Made by a program: the position numbers and the translations under genes. 64,000 nucleotides of DNA from Symsagittifera roscoffensis (Eukaryota > Xenacoelomorpha > Acoela > Convolutidae). This document shows, in pieces, positions 41,510-53,039 of this stretch (its first letter is position 1; every line of letters starts with the position of its first letter). Where the stretch lies: assembly GCF_963678635.1 (NCBI RefSeq), contig NC_087063.1, forward strand, positions 9,210,386-9,274,385. Reading direction: 5' to 3'. The notes under the pieces are model-generated. The model did no database searches, was not told where the DNA came from, and saw only the letters and a list, made by a program, of their open reading frames with translations.

Positions 41510-42060
41510 TCAGTAGCTAGTCAGCTGAGAGTTGATGGCTTCTAGAACGCAGGAAGCGTTCCCTCTCTGAACAGCGAGCGCTAACCTTTGTCGTAAAAAT
41601 TTAGAAGCAAGTTTCTCGCCAGTTTCTTCAAAGATTCTTCTTCCAAGCGATTTCAGGAACAAATAGCTGTAGTGTCCGATGCCTCCAAGTACTTCTACAG
41701 CCACCGGTATGAACTAAACCGTGTCACGTAAATCTGCATAATGACTTCTTTTCCGCGCTTCTGCCTCAGTTACTAGGAAAGGCAGCGACACGATGATAAG
41801 AACGCGCAAGCCTGTGAACACACGTGAAATCCCAATCAATGGGCTTATCATTGCTCCAGGGCTTCAGAGTAGTACCGTCGGGGAGTCTTCCATCTTTCCA
41901 CAACAAACTTATTGGCTTTAGAGAATACGGGATTGATGCTAATCTGAATGCGTCTTTCAAAACCTCATTGCAGCTGTTGTGTCTGGTGAATCGATACTTG
42001 ATCTTCGGACAAATCAGGACATGATTGGCATCCGGTGGAGTTTGCTGACTCATGAGCATA
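41510..42060 (-). pseudogene. Minus-strand retroelement C-terminal nuclease-like region, unit 2
   Basis: Minus strand 42059-41766 reads DANHVLICPKIKYRFTRHNS, DAFRLASIPYSLKPISLL, LPDGTTLKPW and DWDFTCVHRLARSYH, then 41704-41510 AVEVLGGIGHYSYLFLKSLG to LALAVQRGNASCVLEAI. H-N-x-C, P-D-G and W-D-x-T-C resemble a PD-(D/E)XK-like fold used by some RT elements. One stop separates the two halves. Confidence 0.5.
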
Positions 42061-42279
42061 TTGAGGATTTATCTAGTTTTAATTGGAAGAAAGGCTCTTG
42101 TTGCCCTTTGTGCACGTCTTTCGCAGTTTTCATTCCTTGTTAGATATGGAGTTATTAGGAGGTTCAAGTCCTTTTGCACATTTCTTGATAAAAATTCAGT
42201 GTTACTCAATTGTGCTGATCAGTTTCCCCTATGATTGAATAACTTGCAATTAATTGCATTAGTTATTATAAAATTTTCG

Positions 42280-44040
42280 AAACAACATTTTTGAGTTCTC
42301 AAGCTCTGTTGTCTAGGGCGACATCATTCAGAGCAATCGGTTTGGAATTATGCAAAAACCGTAAATTTTGAGTTACGTGTCCCGGGGTGCACTGCTACTA
42401 ATTTATATCAAATCGAATGAGTCGTTTTCAATGTTAACAAAATGTTTTCTGTTATCAAGATAAGAAGCCAGGAGTTTGAATGTATTTCCTGCTACTCAAA
42501 AAAAAATTATTTTTTGATAAGTGACCGATGTGCAAGTTTGTCAAAAACTTTTTCCAAAATCTAAATATAGAAGCGAGAGTTTTCCACGTTTTTTTTGTCA
42601 AACTTTTTGTATAGTAAATCTAAAAAGAGTAAGAGTTGGACCACCGCTGATTGCTGTTTTCGAAAACCAATTTTGTAATGCAGTTTATGGCGACAGTGTT
42701 CGTACAATTGATCAAATAAAAGTTTTTCGAAAACTTTGGATACGTAGCAAAGCAGTCTTATTGATCGACAACAACTTATATCGGTTTGTTTCCTTCCTTA
42801 GATATAGGTGATACTTGACTTACTTTTCAGAAACTTGGGTGCTCACTTTCATTTATTACTATTTTGAATAAGAGAAGAAGGCCTTTGGTAGATCAATTTT
42901 TGAAAATAATATTCCCAATATTGCTGGGTTCTATTGATTTGTTCAGCAGTAACTTTTCAAATATCATTTCAATTTATCTTTCCGTAATTTGTTAACTGTT
43001 AATTGCTCTTTGGCTCCGGTTTGATTTTTATTGTTTGTTGGTTTTTTTGTTCGGAAAACATACTTTGAAAGAAAGAATTGAAAAAGTAGCTTTATTTTTG
43101 TTTGATTCAACAGTTTTTTTGTCAAGTTTCCTGACTAGTGAGATTTATTGATGGCGTTTTTACCGTTGTATTTTTTCGTGTTGATAAAAAGATGTTTTTG
43201 TGAATCGCTAAAGCGGTTCGACTTTAAAACGTCAGCTTCAAAATAAAAAAAAACTAAGAAGATTAGGGCTTTTAACTGTTTTTCCAATCGTTTTATTTGA
43301 TCGATTTTTAGATATTTTGGTGACGCCATTGACGCGTTTATACTGCTAATTTTTCATTCAGAGAGGAAGCTTGTTTTGAAATCCAATGGTGAAGTGAGGA
43401 TCAATGTTTGGTATCTTCGAGTATTTTTTTATCGGTAATGCTTTTTAATCATATATACCACTGTTCGACTAGGTAATCAACGTTGCTATAGCAGTAGGGT
43501 TCGAAAGGTGAATAAAAAAAGACATCATTTATTACTTCTCAGTTTGCTTTCTTGAAAGCATAATTCGTTAAGGCTCGAACTATGATGGGATTTTGTCTTG
43601 GAATAAAACTTGCGCTTATTGATTTTTGGTCAGAGCAGGGTTTGTTGTTGATGCTGAAGCTAGTAATAAAATCCGTATCTTTTTTGCAATTAGTGATTGG
43701 AACGGGGTTAATTGTGAGGATGACATCGAATTGGGTTCCTGGTATATTAGAGATTTAATTTTCTATTAGAATTTCCAGTATACCATTTTCGCATCAATGG
43801 AACTCATATCACTCCAATTAGTTTTCGAGAAATTGATGTCTCCAATAATCTACTTCATTGAATTGATTTTTAAGGCTGTTGAAAAATACGAAGTTTGGAA
43901 TTTCAACGATAAAGGCTTTTTTCAGATGGGTTGTTTATTGCAAACACCAAATTGAGCTTGCGGATTGTACAAGTTTTGAGCTGAGCAAATCATTTTTAAG
44001 TTTTGAAGTGTTTGTTCTTCATGAGAATTTTTGTACAACA
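42280..44040 (-). pseudogene. Minus-strand LINE RT and EN remnants, unit 2
   Basis: Same content as 35500-37200, with RT motifs around 42790-42560 (SIRLLCYVSKVFEKLL) and EN remnants around 43860-43550 that have lost part of the GD-x-N region through a deletion at about 43840. Not functional. Confidence 0.55.
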
Positions 44041-44059
44041 ATTTTCCTCACATGAAACG

Positions 44060-44186
44060 ATTACGGTTCGTTAAAGATTTGCTTCGCAATAAAAATAGTT
44101 TAACGCGGAACACGTTAAGCAGCGGTAGAAACTTACTGGGTTGGGAAAATTAAGTCTTAAAATTTTGAATAATCAAATTCAATCTA
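44060..44186. other. Insertion of about 125 bp present only in unit 2
   Basis: Unit 1 runs ACGAAATCTTTGAATC at about 37290 where unit 2 has an extra block beginning TTACGGTTCGTTAAAG. It contains GTTTAACGCGGAACACGTTA, an imperfect inverted pair (TTAACG, CGTTAA). No coding signal. Confidence 0.5.
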
Positions 44187-44589
44187 TGAATCAAAATCAG
44201 TTTCAGAAAGAAATTCATATTTTCATGATGGTATATGTTTGATCGACAGATGACACAATATGAGGCAATTATGTTGACTAAATCTTAGATCAAGTTTTCT
44301 TTGTCGAAAATATCTGCTGAGAAAAGATATGCTGGCAATTATGAAACGCTGGCAAAAGTTTTTAAGAAATGGTAAATGTAATACTAGATGAACCTCAAAC
44401 TTTAAGAAGGTAATTGAAAGAAAATATTACCAAACTTTGTATGTTGAAGAACAGATCTTTTGTAAACTGGGAATGGACTGTTTGATTCAGTTTCGTGATG
44501 AAACTTATGAAAACTATGATCCGGCGATGCGGGATCTTTCTCCCATTGTGAGTCCTAGTCGTGCACACAGCACCTTCTGATGTTGAAAA

Positions 44590-45689
44590 TAAAATCATTT
44601 TATGTTCATTTTTGATTCATCGTTTCTAGCACAAATTGATTTTAGAGGTGAAGAAGTTGCAGATATCGCACCCTTTTCTTTAGAAAGAATTGGAATATTT
44701 TCAAAAGGTTATATGTTTTTCTATAGTATTTTTTGAATAATTTTTTAAAAGTTTTTTCGTTTTTATCGGAGATCTTATTTTGGAACAATTTAAATTTTTT
44801 TGAGCTGCTATATTAATGAAAAACAAGAAAAGAGGATGGTCCATTTAAAAAAAAAATTGTTCAACAATAGAGTTTAACTGTTTGATGTATCAAGTTCAGA
44901 GCTATCACTGTTTATAAAATTAAATAAATTCATTGAATAGGTTGTAATATTTTTTCCTTAACCTAAAGTTCAAATGGCATTACGTTTATTGGTGAAAAAA
45001 ATTTTTCATCTCCATTCAAGCAATTTGTTTTACTATCCCCGAAAAAATTTTGGAAAATTTTTCAAAATTGATTTGTTCATTATAATTGTAAAAACTACTT
45101 CGGCCCAATGATTTTCGAATTTTTCCTGCAGCGTTTCTAATTCAGGCCTCTATTTTGAGTTTAGTTTTCTAGATATCGAAAACAGCGCACTTCCACTTTT
45201 CTATTTATTTTTGATATATGGTTTCTACCTCGTCTAAATGCGACAAAATTTTACAAAACTAGCGGCCATAGATTGCGATTATTTGATCCGTTGAGTTATG
45301 CGTCGCTAAATTCATAAACTATGTCATCTAGTGTTTTGAGTAAAAGTTTTTTTACGGTTTGCTTTTTATACAGACTTTGTTTTTAGGTGTAAATTTTTCA
45401 TGTCGTTCTATTCAGGTCTTCTGATTGTTGTCATTGTTTTTTTTTTAATTTTCTGATTTTGTCAACAAAACAAATTTTATTCCATTAAATCAAGCTTGAA
45501 ATTTCATTTAATTTAATAACCTTGTTTAAAATGAAAGTCAAAAACCTTGTTCAAATTGAGAGAGCCAAAAGAACTTGAGACTTTTTCTGAACTAAAAAAA
45601 AATCATTACAACCTATAAAAGATTCTGAACTACGCTCATCGACTCTTAAAAAGGTTTGACTTTCTTTGGACAAGGTGATCACTTTTTAT
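44590..45689. other. AT-rich region, possible decayed minus-strand LINE 5' part
   Basis: No intact frame. Minus-strand fragments such as KIRKLKKNNDNNQK and SHLDEVETIYQK hint at an old coding sequence but are not assignable. Confidence 0.3.
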
Positions 45690-46310
45690 AACACAAGTGT
45701 TTTCTTGCGTAAAAAAGTATATTAGCTAAGTTTCCGTAACTAATTATTGATGAATTGAGCTCTTCAGCTGAAAATACGTTGCTTCTCTACTGTCTATTAC
45801 TATTGTTTATTAAGAAGTTTGGAGCCGTATACCAGAAAAGACCCAGAAATAGATAACCCCATAAGATAATAAAACCCTACAATAAATAGTTTGAATCAAA
45901 AAGTTCAAAAACCCTTTCCAATGGCTTTTGCGATTGAATTTTCCTTAGTCGCTGACTTGCTTTCGTTGTCATCACTCTGCTTGGAAAAAAAGGACTTTTC
46001 TTTGGTTTGAAACCCAATTTTTTGCTTGCGTAAAATTGTATAGTAGTTAAGTTTCCGGTAACTAATTGTTGATGAATTGCCCCCTCTTACTAAAATATTT
46101 CCCTTTTCTACTCTGTCTAATTAACAACAATGCCTTTTGTTATCGCGGTTGCTTGTGATTCAACATGAAAAAATTTTCAAAAAGTTTTTTTTTCTACAGT
46201 GGTAGATGCCAATAAAAAGAAGGAAACATACTAAGCATATTCTGTTGGTTTTGTTGCTAAGTGTTAAAGCTTACACAAAGGCGAAGCTGAGCTTCGCACC
46301 ACTTGCGATA
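45690..46310. repeat. Diverged single copies of the 315-bp and 194-bp repeats
   Basis: 45690-46110 aligns to the satellite unit (CACAAGTGTTTTCTTGCG start). 46116-46310 aligns to the 194-bp unit and ends GCACCACTTGC. The unit-2 array did not expand. Confidence 0.65.
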
Positions 46311-46519
46311 CAACTATGAATGACTATGATTAAAATCAAACCGACAAAAAAATTTAAAAAAAAACTTGGAACAAAAAACCAAAATTGCAACAAAATCCTA
46401 AAAGGTTCTGAACAAAACTGCCAGCACTATTTAAAACTTTACAAAGAGCTTTTGGAGTGCTATGAATAAAGCAAGTTTACAAAAAGTCCTTTCAGAGGAA
46501 CTAAGCAGACAAAAAACCT

Positions 46520-46760
46520 AACAGACAATAATCTAAATTAGCCTAAATATTATATTTGCAAAAAGAACGATTCTCAACTGGAAACGAATATCCGTGCGTT
46601 GTAGTCTGAAGCATGGGGGTTACAGCAATTTGAAATAAAGCTAAACTATCGATCTACGGTAATCAAGCCGACAGAACACCAATCCGAAAATGCAAAATAA
46701 CTCTAACCTTTGCCATCTAAAGCTGTTGTTTTATCTCTACGCCAGATGCGCCGAATGGTT
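46520..46760 (-). repeat. tRNA-derived SINE (family 2), copy A
   Basis: Shares body and head with the copy at 47165-47440, but the box B region is deleted or diverged (TAACCTTTGCCATC only). Confidence 0.5.
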
Positions 46761-46849
46761 GATTGGATTACCAAGCGGAAAAAAAAACCGAAAATACTTG
46801 AGCAGAAACTCTTCTTGCCAGAAAAATTCATAAAAATTCTAACCACATA

Positions 46850-47160
46850 AAAATGTCAAGTCGTTTTTTTCCCGCAGAGCACACACACACAGGCACAAAA
46901 ATTTTTTTGGTCTTTACAACAAAATAAGACTCTTTTAATAAGCCAATTAATAAGCCAATAAAAAACGAAAACTGAAAAAAAAATGGCAAAAAAAAACATT
47001 AACAAATCGAGCTGGTAAAATTACAAGCAATGTGAAAAGCATATTTCAATTCGGCCGGATTTTTGAAATACTAAAAGCAACTGTAGCAAGCATTGTTTAC
47101 AGCTAAAATAAAGGATTCTTAGATGTCGCAACTAAGCCGACAAAACATAAGCAGACAAAA
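46850..47160 (-). repeat. SINE family 1 body, headless
   Basis: Matches 380-660 and 47520-47850, including CGGCCGGATTTTTG and AAGCCGACAAAACATAAGC. The tRNA-like head is replaced by SINE-2. Confidence 0.5.
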
Positions 47161-47164
47161 AATC

Positions 47165-47440
47165 AGACAGACAATAATCTAAATTAGCCTAAATATTCTA
47201 TTAGCAAAAAGAACGATTCTCAACTGGAATCGAATTTCCGTGCGTTGTAGTCTCAAGCATGGGGGTTACAGCAACTTGGAATAAAGCTAAACTATCGATC
47301 TACGGTAATCAAGCCGACAGAAAACCAGTCCGAAAATGCAAAATAACTGTAGTTGGCAAAAAAAAGGCCTGGTTGGATTCGAACCCCAAACCCTTGCCAT
47401 CTAAAGCTGTTGTTGTACTTCTACGCCAGATGCGCCGAAT
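47165..47440 (-). repeat. tRNA-derived SINE (family 2), copy B with intact box B
   Basis: The head at 47366-47436, minus strand, is a 71-nt tRNA-like sequence: a start GGCGCATCTGGCGTAG close to box A and a perfect box B GGTTCGAATCC (47375-47385 on the plus strand as GGATTCGAACC). The ends GGCGC and GGCC do not pair as an acceptor stem, so this is a SINE head and not a working tRNA gene. Confidence 0.6.
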
Positions 47441-47529
47441 GGTTGATTGAATTACCAAGCGAAAAAAAAAGCCGAAAATACTTGAGCAGAAACCCTTCTT
47501 GCCAGAAAATTTCATAAAAATTCTAACAA

Positions 47530-47965
47530 CATAAAAATGTCAAGTCGTGTTTTTTCCCGCAGAGCACACACACCCCCAGGTACAAAATTTTTTTTGGTAT
47601 TTACGACAAAATAAGACTCCCATAAAACAACTTAAATTAAGCCGAAACTTAATAAGCCAATAAAAGACGAAAAATGAAAAAATAACAAATCGAGCTGGTA
47701 AAATTACAAGCAATGTGAAAAGCACATTTCAATTCGGCCGGATTTTTGAAATAGTAAACGCAACTGTTAGTAAGCATTGTTTACAGCTAAAATAAACGAT
47801 TCTTATATGTCGCAACTAAGCCGACAAAACATTAGCAGACAAATGATAGGCCGAAATTTTACTGATATTTACCATTTGAAAAACTGGTCCTGGTCAGATT
47901 CAAAAACTGGACCTTTACCATTACAGGCGTATTCGTTACCACCAGGCTAAGTGTGCAAGAGACAC
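47530..47965 (-). repeat. tRNA-derived SINE (family 1), second copy
   Basis: Head at 47965-47885 on the minus strand with box-A-like TTAGCCTGGTGG and box-B-like TTTTTGAATCTG; body shared with 380-850. Confidence 0.5.
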
Positions 47966-49426
47966 TGAAAAATTTGATTTCATTATGCAGCAAGTTCTTC
48001 AGGAGTCCAATGAGTCCAGTGGACAAAGTTATTTACGCATATTTCAGCAGCAAGTCGAGAATAGTTATCGCTCACTCAATTAGCAAATTGAATGCAGACG
48101 CAAAGTCTAGACCCGGGTTCTACTAATTCAACCTCAAATCTCAATTCATTGTCAAGTCACATAACGTTGTCAAGCTCACGGGCTTTCATTCAACTCTCAG
48201 CTCAGCATATCGAGTAGTCACTAAGAAAGAAGTCTTTTCTGTTAAACGGCCAAAAATTAGGAAAATGTTAATTGAGTTTCTGTTTTGAATGACAATCCAC
48301 TTTTTGCTGGAATTATTTTCAACCAATCAGATTTGAGCTTAATGATTGTTTATTAAGATCAATTTTGAGTCGTATAGCAGAAAAAAAAAACAAAAATAGA
48401 TAACCCCAGAAGAGATAACCCTTCAATTAATTGTTGGAACCAAAAAGTTCGAAAAACCTATCCCATGGTTTTTGCGATTGGATTTTTCTTAGTGGCTGTC
48501 TTGTTAATTATTTCAGACTTGGTTTTGTTACTCTGCTTGGAAAAAAAACTTTTTCTTCGTTTCTTTTTTCTCGCAACTTTGAATCAGAAAAAGGGAAACG
48601 AAGATAGAAGTTTTTCTCTTAACTTTGAGGCGGAAGTTTTTCTCTTAACTTTGAGGCGAGAATACTTGAAAAATATTGAATTGTCTCGTTAAACCAACTA
48701 TGTTCCATCAAAATAAATGTCGCTGATATAATTCGAATTAACAGACGAATTCACATAAAAATTTAAGTAGCACCAAATAACGATTTGCTCGAAATTTATT
48801 GGGCTTTAAAAACAAATTTCACAGTCAACGTATTCAGCGCTGGTTTAAAATCACTAATACTCAAGTCAGTCATAAAATACAAATCCATTTTCATGGAATA
48901 GTAGTATGGATAAGTTCAATTCAATAACTTGTAATCAAAGAAACACAGTCAAAAGTGTTACTGAACTCAATTAACAGAAAACGGCTGAGTTTTCAAGGAA
49001 ACAATTTTCATTATTTCAAAGCTTTCCTTTCCGATGAAGGCTTTTCAAATTTCAAAACTTCGAAGAATTGTTCAGTCATGTTGAATTTTCCTATTGTCGG
49101 AACGGAAAAGTTGAAAAACATGATCTAGCTTCAAAAGCCACAACAGCAAAGAAAAATAATGAAAGTAAGCGAGCAATGCTGAAAGTTTTCCTTAAAATTT
49201 TCCTAAAAATACGACATAAATACGAACATTAACTATGCTCAGAAACACTTAATGACATTCTTCAGCAACTTCTAACTTCAATTACTGATATGGCAACTAA
49301 CTTGCAAACTAAAAACCCAAATTGAGGAAATATAGAGTAATGAACACAACGAAATTATCAAATATAGATTTGAGGGAACTTATTATTTGTATAATTCAAC
49401 AATAAACTAAATTTTTATAGATAAAA
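47966..49426. other. Intergenic sequence downstream of the nuclear receptor
   Basis: No supported gene. 48360-48560 is a diverged relative of the satellite unit (AGCAGAAAAAAAAAAC, GATAACCCCAGAAG). A duplicated phrase GAAGTTTTTCTCTTAACTTT occurs at about 48609 and 48632. Confidence 0.35.
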
Positions 49427-49432
49427 TTTATT
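49427..49432 (-). terminator. Polyadenylation signal of the nuclear receptor
   Basis: TTTATT on the plus strand is AATAAA on the minus strand, about 125 nt after the TAA stop. Confidence 0.5.
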
Positions 49433-49556
49433 TTGAATCGATCTTTTCAGGAGTCAGATCATCTTCTCAGCAGATTGGTTGCTAAGTTTCTTAATGTCTA
49501 AGCTATTCAGATTTTGCTTCCAGGAAACATGGTCTTAACTTCACGTGAAGTTTATA

Positions 49557-50218
49557 TTATAGTACAGTCAATGTAACGTTATCTTCTTCTGTAACTTGTT
49601 CATTTTCATTCGCATTGTATTGATTATTCCCAGTGCTCACTACACTGTTTTCCAGTGAGGTTGCGGGAGATTCAATAGCCGCAGGGTTCGAAGCGACCAG
49701 CATCTCTCTAAGAAACGGTCCGATGTCTTCTTTGCGTTTGACGTCAATCTTCAAAATGCTTTGAGAGTGCTCGAAGTTGACAGATCTCAGGGAACACACT
49801 TGCATCATCAGTGAGCCGAGACGAGTTCGACTTCGTGTCATCATAGCCGACGCTGAAGGCGCTCGTCCCGCGATGCCCGACGATCCCGTACCCATAGCAA
49901 CGCCTGTTGGACTTATCAACGCAGCCGTCAGCTTGGATAATTTTGGCGCTTGATTCTGATTGGCTGAATTCCCATTTGGGGAAACCAGGGCGCTTTCTAG
50001 GATCGTTGAAGCTCCACAAGTTACTCTGGGACTCGGGGTTTCGTTTTTGATCAGGGGCATGTTTTGTCCGATTGACTCGGAGAGTGCGCGACTATTTTCC
50101 ATCTGCTGGTTTTCCAGGAATGCTTGGCAGTATTTAGTGGAGAGGTAAGCTTGAAGAGTATCGGCGTATACTTGCTGGATGTTTGAAATTGCTTCTTTAT
50201 TTTGCACGCCTGGCCGAT
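49557..50218 (-). CDS. Nuclear receptor, last exon (LBD helices 9-12)
   Basis: Acceptor CTCTATTTCAG before 50218; the first two bases complete an Asp codon with the preceding exon, giving the family signature DRPGV. Helix 9 is AISNIQQVYADTLQAYLSTKY. About 85 Ser/Ala/Asn-rich residues then separate it from helix 10 (RLGSLMMQVCSLRSVNFEHS), an unusually long insertion. The AF-2 helix follows as PFLREML, then a 40-residue acidic tail and TAA at 49557-49559. The Leu-rich AF-2 suggests ligand- or coactivator-competent folding. The DRPG and SLRSVNFEHS patterns fit the NR1 group (VDR/E75/ROR-like), but I cannot name the subfamily. Confidence 0.8.
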
Positions 50219-50365
50219 CTGAAATAGAGGTATTGTTTCACTTTTCTTTTATGACCCACGCTTGATAACTTAAAAACATAAATAAGTTCCAGCACAGAAC
50301 CGACAAAAAGTCAGTATAACTCAATTAAATATTGGTACCATATTGGCAAACATTGGCATTGAATA

Positions 50366-51066
50366 AGCGCTGATTTAAATTATCCGGACAAAACGAACAT
50401 TGGAAAATTTCAACGCTTTTCTCAAATTGTGTTAAGATTAGACAAAAAAAAGATATATAACAAAAGTTGCTTACAATTTCACTACAATTATTATGGTGCA
50501 GTGCAATTCATTTCTCGAAATTCGCAACTAAAATTTTACCCCAAAAAGGCTCATTTTGACTTTTTTGGTTAATCAAGAATTACGCTCAAACTATCACATT
50601 ATTTATGAGAAACTTATATCAAAAGAAGCTTTTTACACAGCCCAAAAAAAGTTCTAGAAGAATGAAATCTCCACAAACTTGCGCAAAATGCTTGAAAATT
50701 GTTTTTTAGCAAAGATTTTGAGTTTTGTATATTAAAAAAGATGATCTTTTTTTAGCTATCAGGCAAAAATATACTCCTATACAGATTTTTGAAAATTTTA
50801 CTTTGTAAAAAAACTTTGTTGGGCTGTTTAAGAGGCTTCTTTTGATATAAGTGTCTCATCAATTATGGTGACAGTTTCGGTCTTTTTGGAATAAAATTTT
50901 GGTTGCGAATTACGAAAAATGAACTGCACCATAATAATTCTTGTGAAACTCAAAGCAAACATTTGTTATCTTCTCTCTTTGTCTAACCTAAACCCAATTT
51001 GAGCAAAACGCGTTTGAAGTTTCAAACATTGTTCGATTTATCCGGATAATTTAAAACAGCACTGTT
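50366..51066. repeat. Fold-back (inverted-repeat) element, about 700 bp, in an intron
   Basis: The left arm starts GCGCTGATTTAAATTATCCG and the right arm ends TCCGGATAATTTAAAACAGC, its inverted counterpart. Arms of about 330 bp with about 80 percent identity meet near 50715. Shared inner phrases include TTATTATGGTGCAGTGCAAT and its partner near 50930. No coding capacity; probably a MITE or snapback transposon. Confidence 0.7.
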
Positions 51067-51419
51067 TATGTCAGAACTGAGTAGATACTGAGGGTATACA
51101 GTATACTGTACTTTAAAAGATATGTAAGATCAAAAAATAAGACTTTAAAAGAATGCATGTTTGATTAGGCAAATCGGTGTTGCGTAAATTTATGATCAAA
51201 ACTGATAACTATTGATCGAACGTTTTGAATTCATTTTTAATTTACAAAATTTGCACCTTAGTGACTTCCTGAATGTGAGAAAATGCGGCACCAAAATTTT
51301 CGTCTTAAAATAGTTTATCTTTCAAATTAATTGTTATGAAAAAAGATTTAACTTTTTCATGATAAAAAACTTCGGCAAAAATTTGGCATTTGAGTCACAA
51401 CAAAGTCGAGTTTACACGG
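51067..51419. other. Intron sequence, nothing recognised
   Basis: AT-rich and without repeats or frames I can assign. Confidence 0.4.
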
Positions 51420-51905
51420 AAGTCAGTGACACAAATAAGGAAACTAAAAAAAGGCACACATAAACTGTACCCATTTTGGAACCAACCATCAAGAAAATCA
51501 CACATCGAGGCAAAGCGCCACTAAGTCCAAAAAACTTAGAACTATAAATTCTATTTGTGCAATCTAGGGTAGAGCAAGAAAATTATTTCCCTTGAAACAA
51601 CCCAAAAGTAGGTCACTAAACCAATAAAAAAATTCCTGAAATCAATTGGGCCGAATAACGTTTTTAAGCGAAAAAAAAGACAATCAACGAAATCAAGGTT
51701 TGTAAAATTACGAATTGCAGGAGTAAACCAAAACACTAAAAGCAACTACAATAAAAATTGCGTACAGCAAAAGAAAAACAACTCGCATATGTGGCAAATA
51801 AGCCGACAAATCATAGGCGAAATTTTTTTTAAACGGAATACTTCCCGTTTGAAAAAAATGCCAAAGTCAGATTCGAAACCAAGACTAAGTGCACCGGAGA
51901 CACTA
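51420..51905 (-). repeat. tRNA-derived SINE (family 1), intronic copy
   Basis: Box-B-like GGTTTCGAATCTGAC on the minus strand at about 51880-51866; body phrases AAGCCGACAAATCATAGGC shared with 380-850. More diverged than the other copies. Confidence 0.45.
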
Positions 51906-52071
51906 AGAAATGAACCATGAAACCAAGTAATTCTGATAAAAAAGAAATTGACCCGAAAAAATTCTACATTTCGATTTGATAACGCATGCTAGTCACAAGC
52001 GTAAAAATGTTTAAAACATTTTCCCTTTCTTTTTTTTGAAATCCGTTGTACCACGTGAAACTATTTCTTAC

Positions 52072-52312
52072 CAGGAGAGAATAGGACGACTCCGATGAGT
52101 AATAGAAGTTCCGTGAGGTCGCAGTTGAGGGATTTGAACTTGGATATGAAGAGGAAAAAGGGACAGACGAAGGGGCGCAAGTAGGGGATGCGCATCAACA
52201 TCTCGGGGGTGAGGGTGAAGGAGCCCGCTTTGATCTTGTCCATAGAAGAGTCCATGAAGATACTACTCCGCAGCAGCAAGATCTCGAACGCACCCGACTT
52301 CAGCAAACTCAT
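52072..52312 (-). CDS. Nuclear receptor, exon with LBD helices 4-8
   Basis: Acceptor GCTGCAG before 52312, donor CCTG then GTAAGA after 52072. The 241 nt encode MSLLKSGAFEILLLRSSIFM (helices 4-5 and the LBD signature), a beta-turn region, and LTELLLLIGVVLFSP, ending with the G of the Asp codon that completes DRPG in the next exon. Phase agrees on both sides. The segment matches the heart of the ligand pocket in NR1-type receptors. Confidence 0.8.
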
Positions 52313-52439
52313 CTGCAGCAAAAAAGCAAATTTACTAGTTGAGATTAACATCAGTTTTCGAAAGCAGTGGCGTGCGCTGGAATTTTAGGGTCGTCTACCA
52401 TAAATTACTGTTGCACGATAGTATCAAAGGTAACCCGTA

Positions 52440-53039
52440 AATCACTTTTCAAAATTAATTTTAGAATAATATTAAAACAAATTACAGCATCAAAGCTGAT
52501 TAAAGGTTCCAAATGGTTTTAAAAAATTCAAACATAGTCAAAAGACAGTTGAAAAAAGTCAAGGAACTCAAGGAAATAAAAAAAACGATCGATTTTTTGG
52601 ACATTTCTCAACTTTCGAAGAAAAAATTTGTTTTATTACCCTAGTATTAAGTTTTTACCCACACAAGGCGAAGACCAACATTTTAACTGAGAGGTGACAT
52701 ACTCACACAGAGGCAGAGACGAGCTTGGCATCAATTAAGATACAACGCAAGCGCACCATTGTTCAAGCTAGCGAATAGAAAATGAGCCGAAAATAGCAGT
52801 CAAAAAGAGATACTTGAAAAAATTCTCTTTTGAAAAATGTAGCTAACTGAGTTGAAAAAGAGTCAATGAATGCAAGGAGACGGAACAAAACCTACTTGAT
52901 TTTGAAAAAAGCTTTCGAATTTCGAAAAACAAAATTCGAAAATTTAAGACTGACACTTTTTTTTGATAAAAATAACCCAATATGAAAAAAGCAGGATCAA
53001 CGGTTCAATTTTAATTCCGCTCGGAATTCTAAAAATTAA
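52440..53039. repeat. Diverged MITE-like dispersed repeats
   Basis: 52540-52590 and 52845-53039 resemble the 1-241 family (GTTGAAAAAGAGTCAATGAA, then a block ending TTCCGCTCGGAATTC). Too decayed to set ends. Confidence 0.4.

Larger units (their letters stand above)
40058..46690. repeat. Tandem segmental duplication, unit 2
   Basis: Second copy of 32942-40057; see unit 1. Contents in order: RT element N-terminus (40058-40665), A-rich block (40670-40830), C-terminal fragment (41510-42060), LINE RT and EN remnants (42280-44040), LINE flank, one satellite copy (45690-46110), one 194-bp-type copy and SINE-2. Confidence 0.7.

Noticed and set aside
47366-47436. Functional tRNA gene on the minus strand
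   Set aside because: Box B is perfect but the acceptor ends do not pair and box A is poor; it is the head of a repeated SINE.
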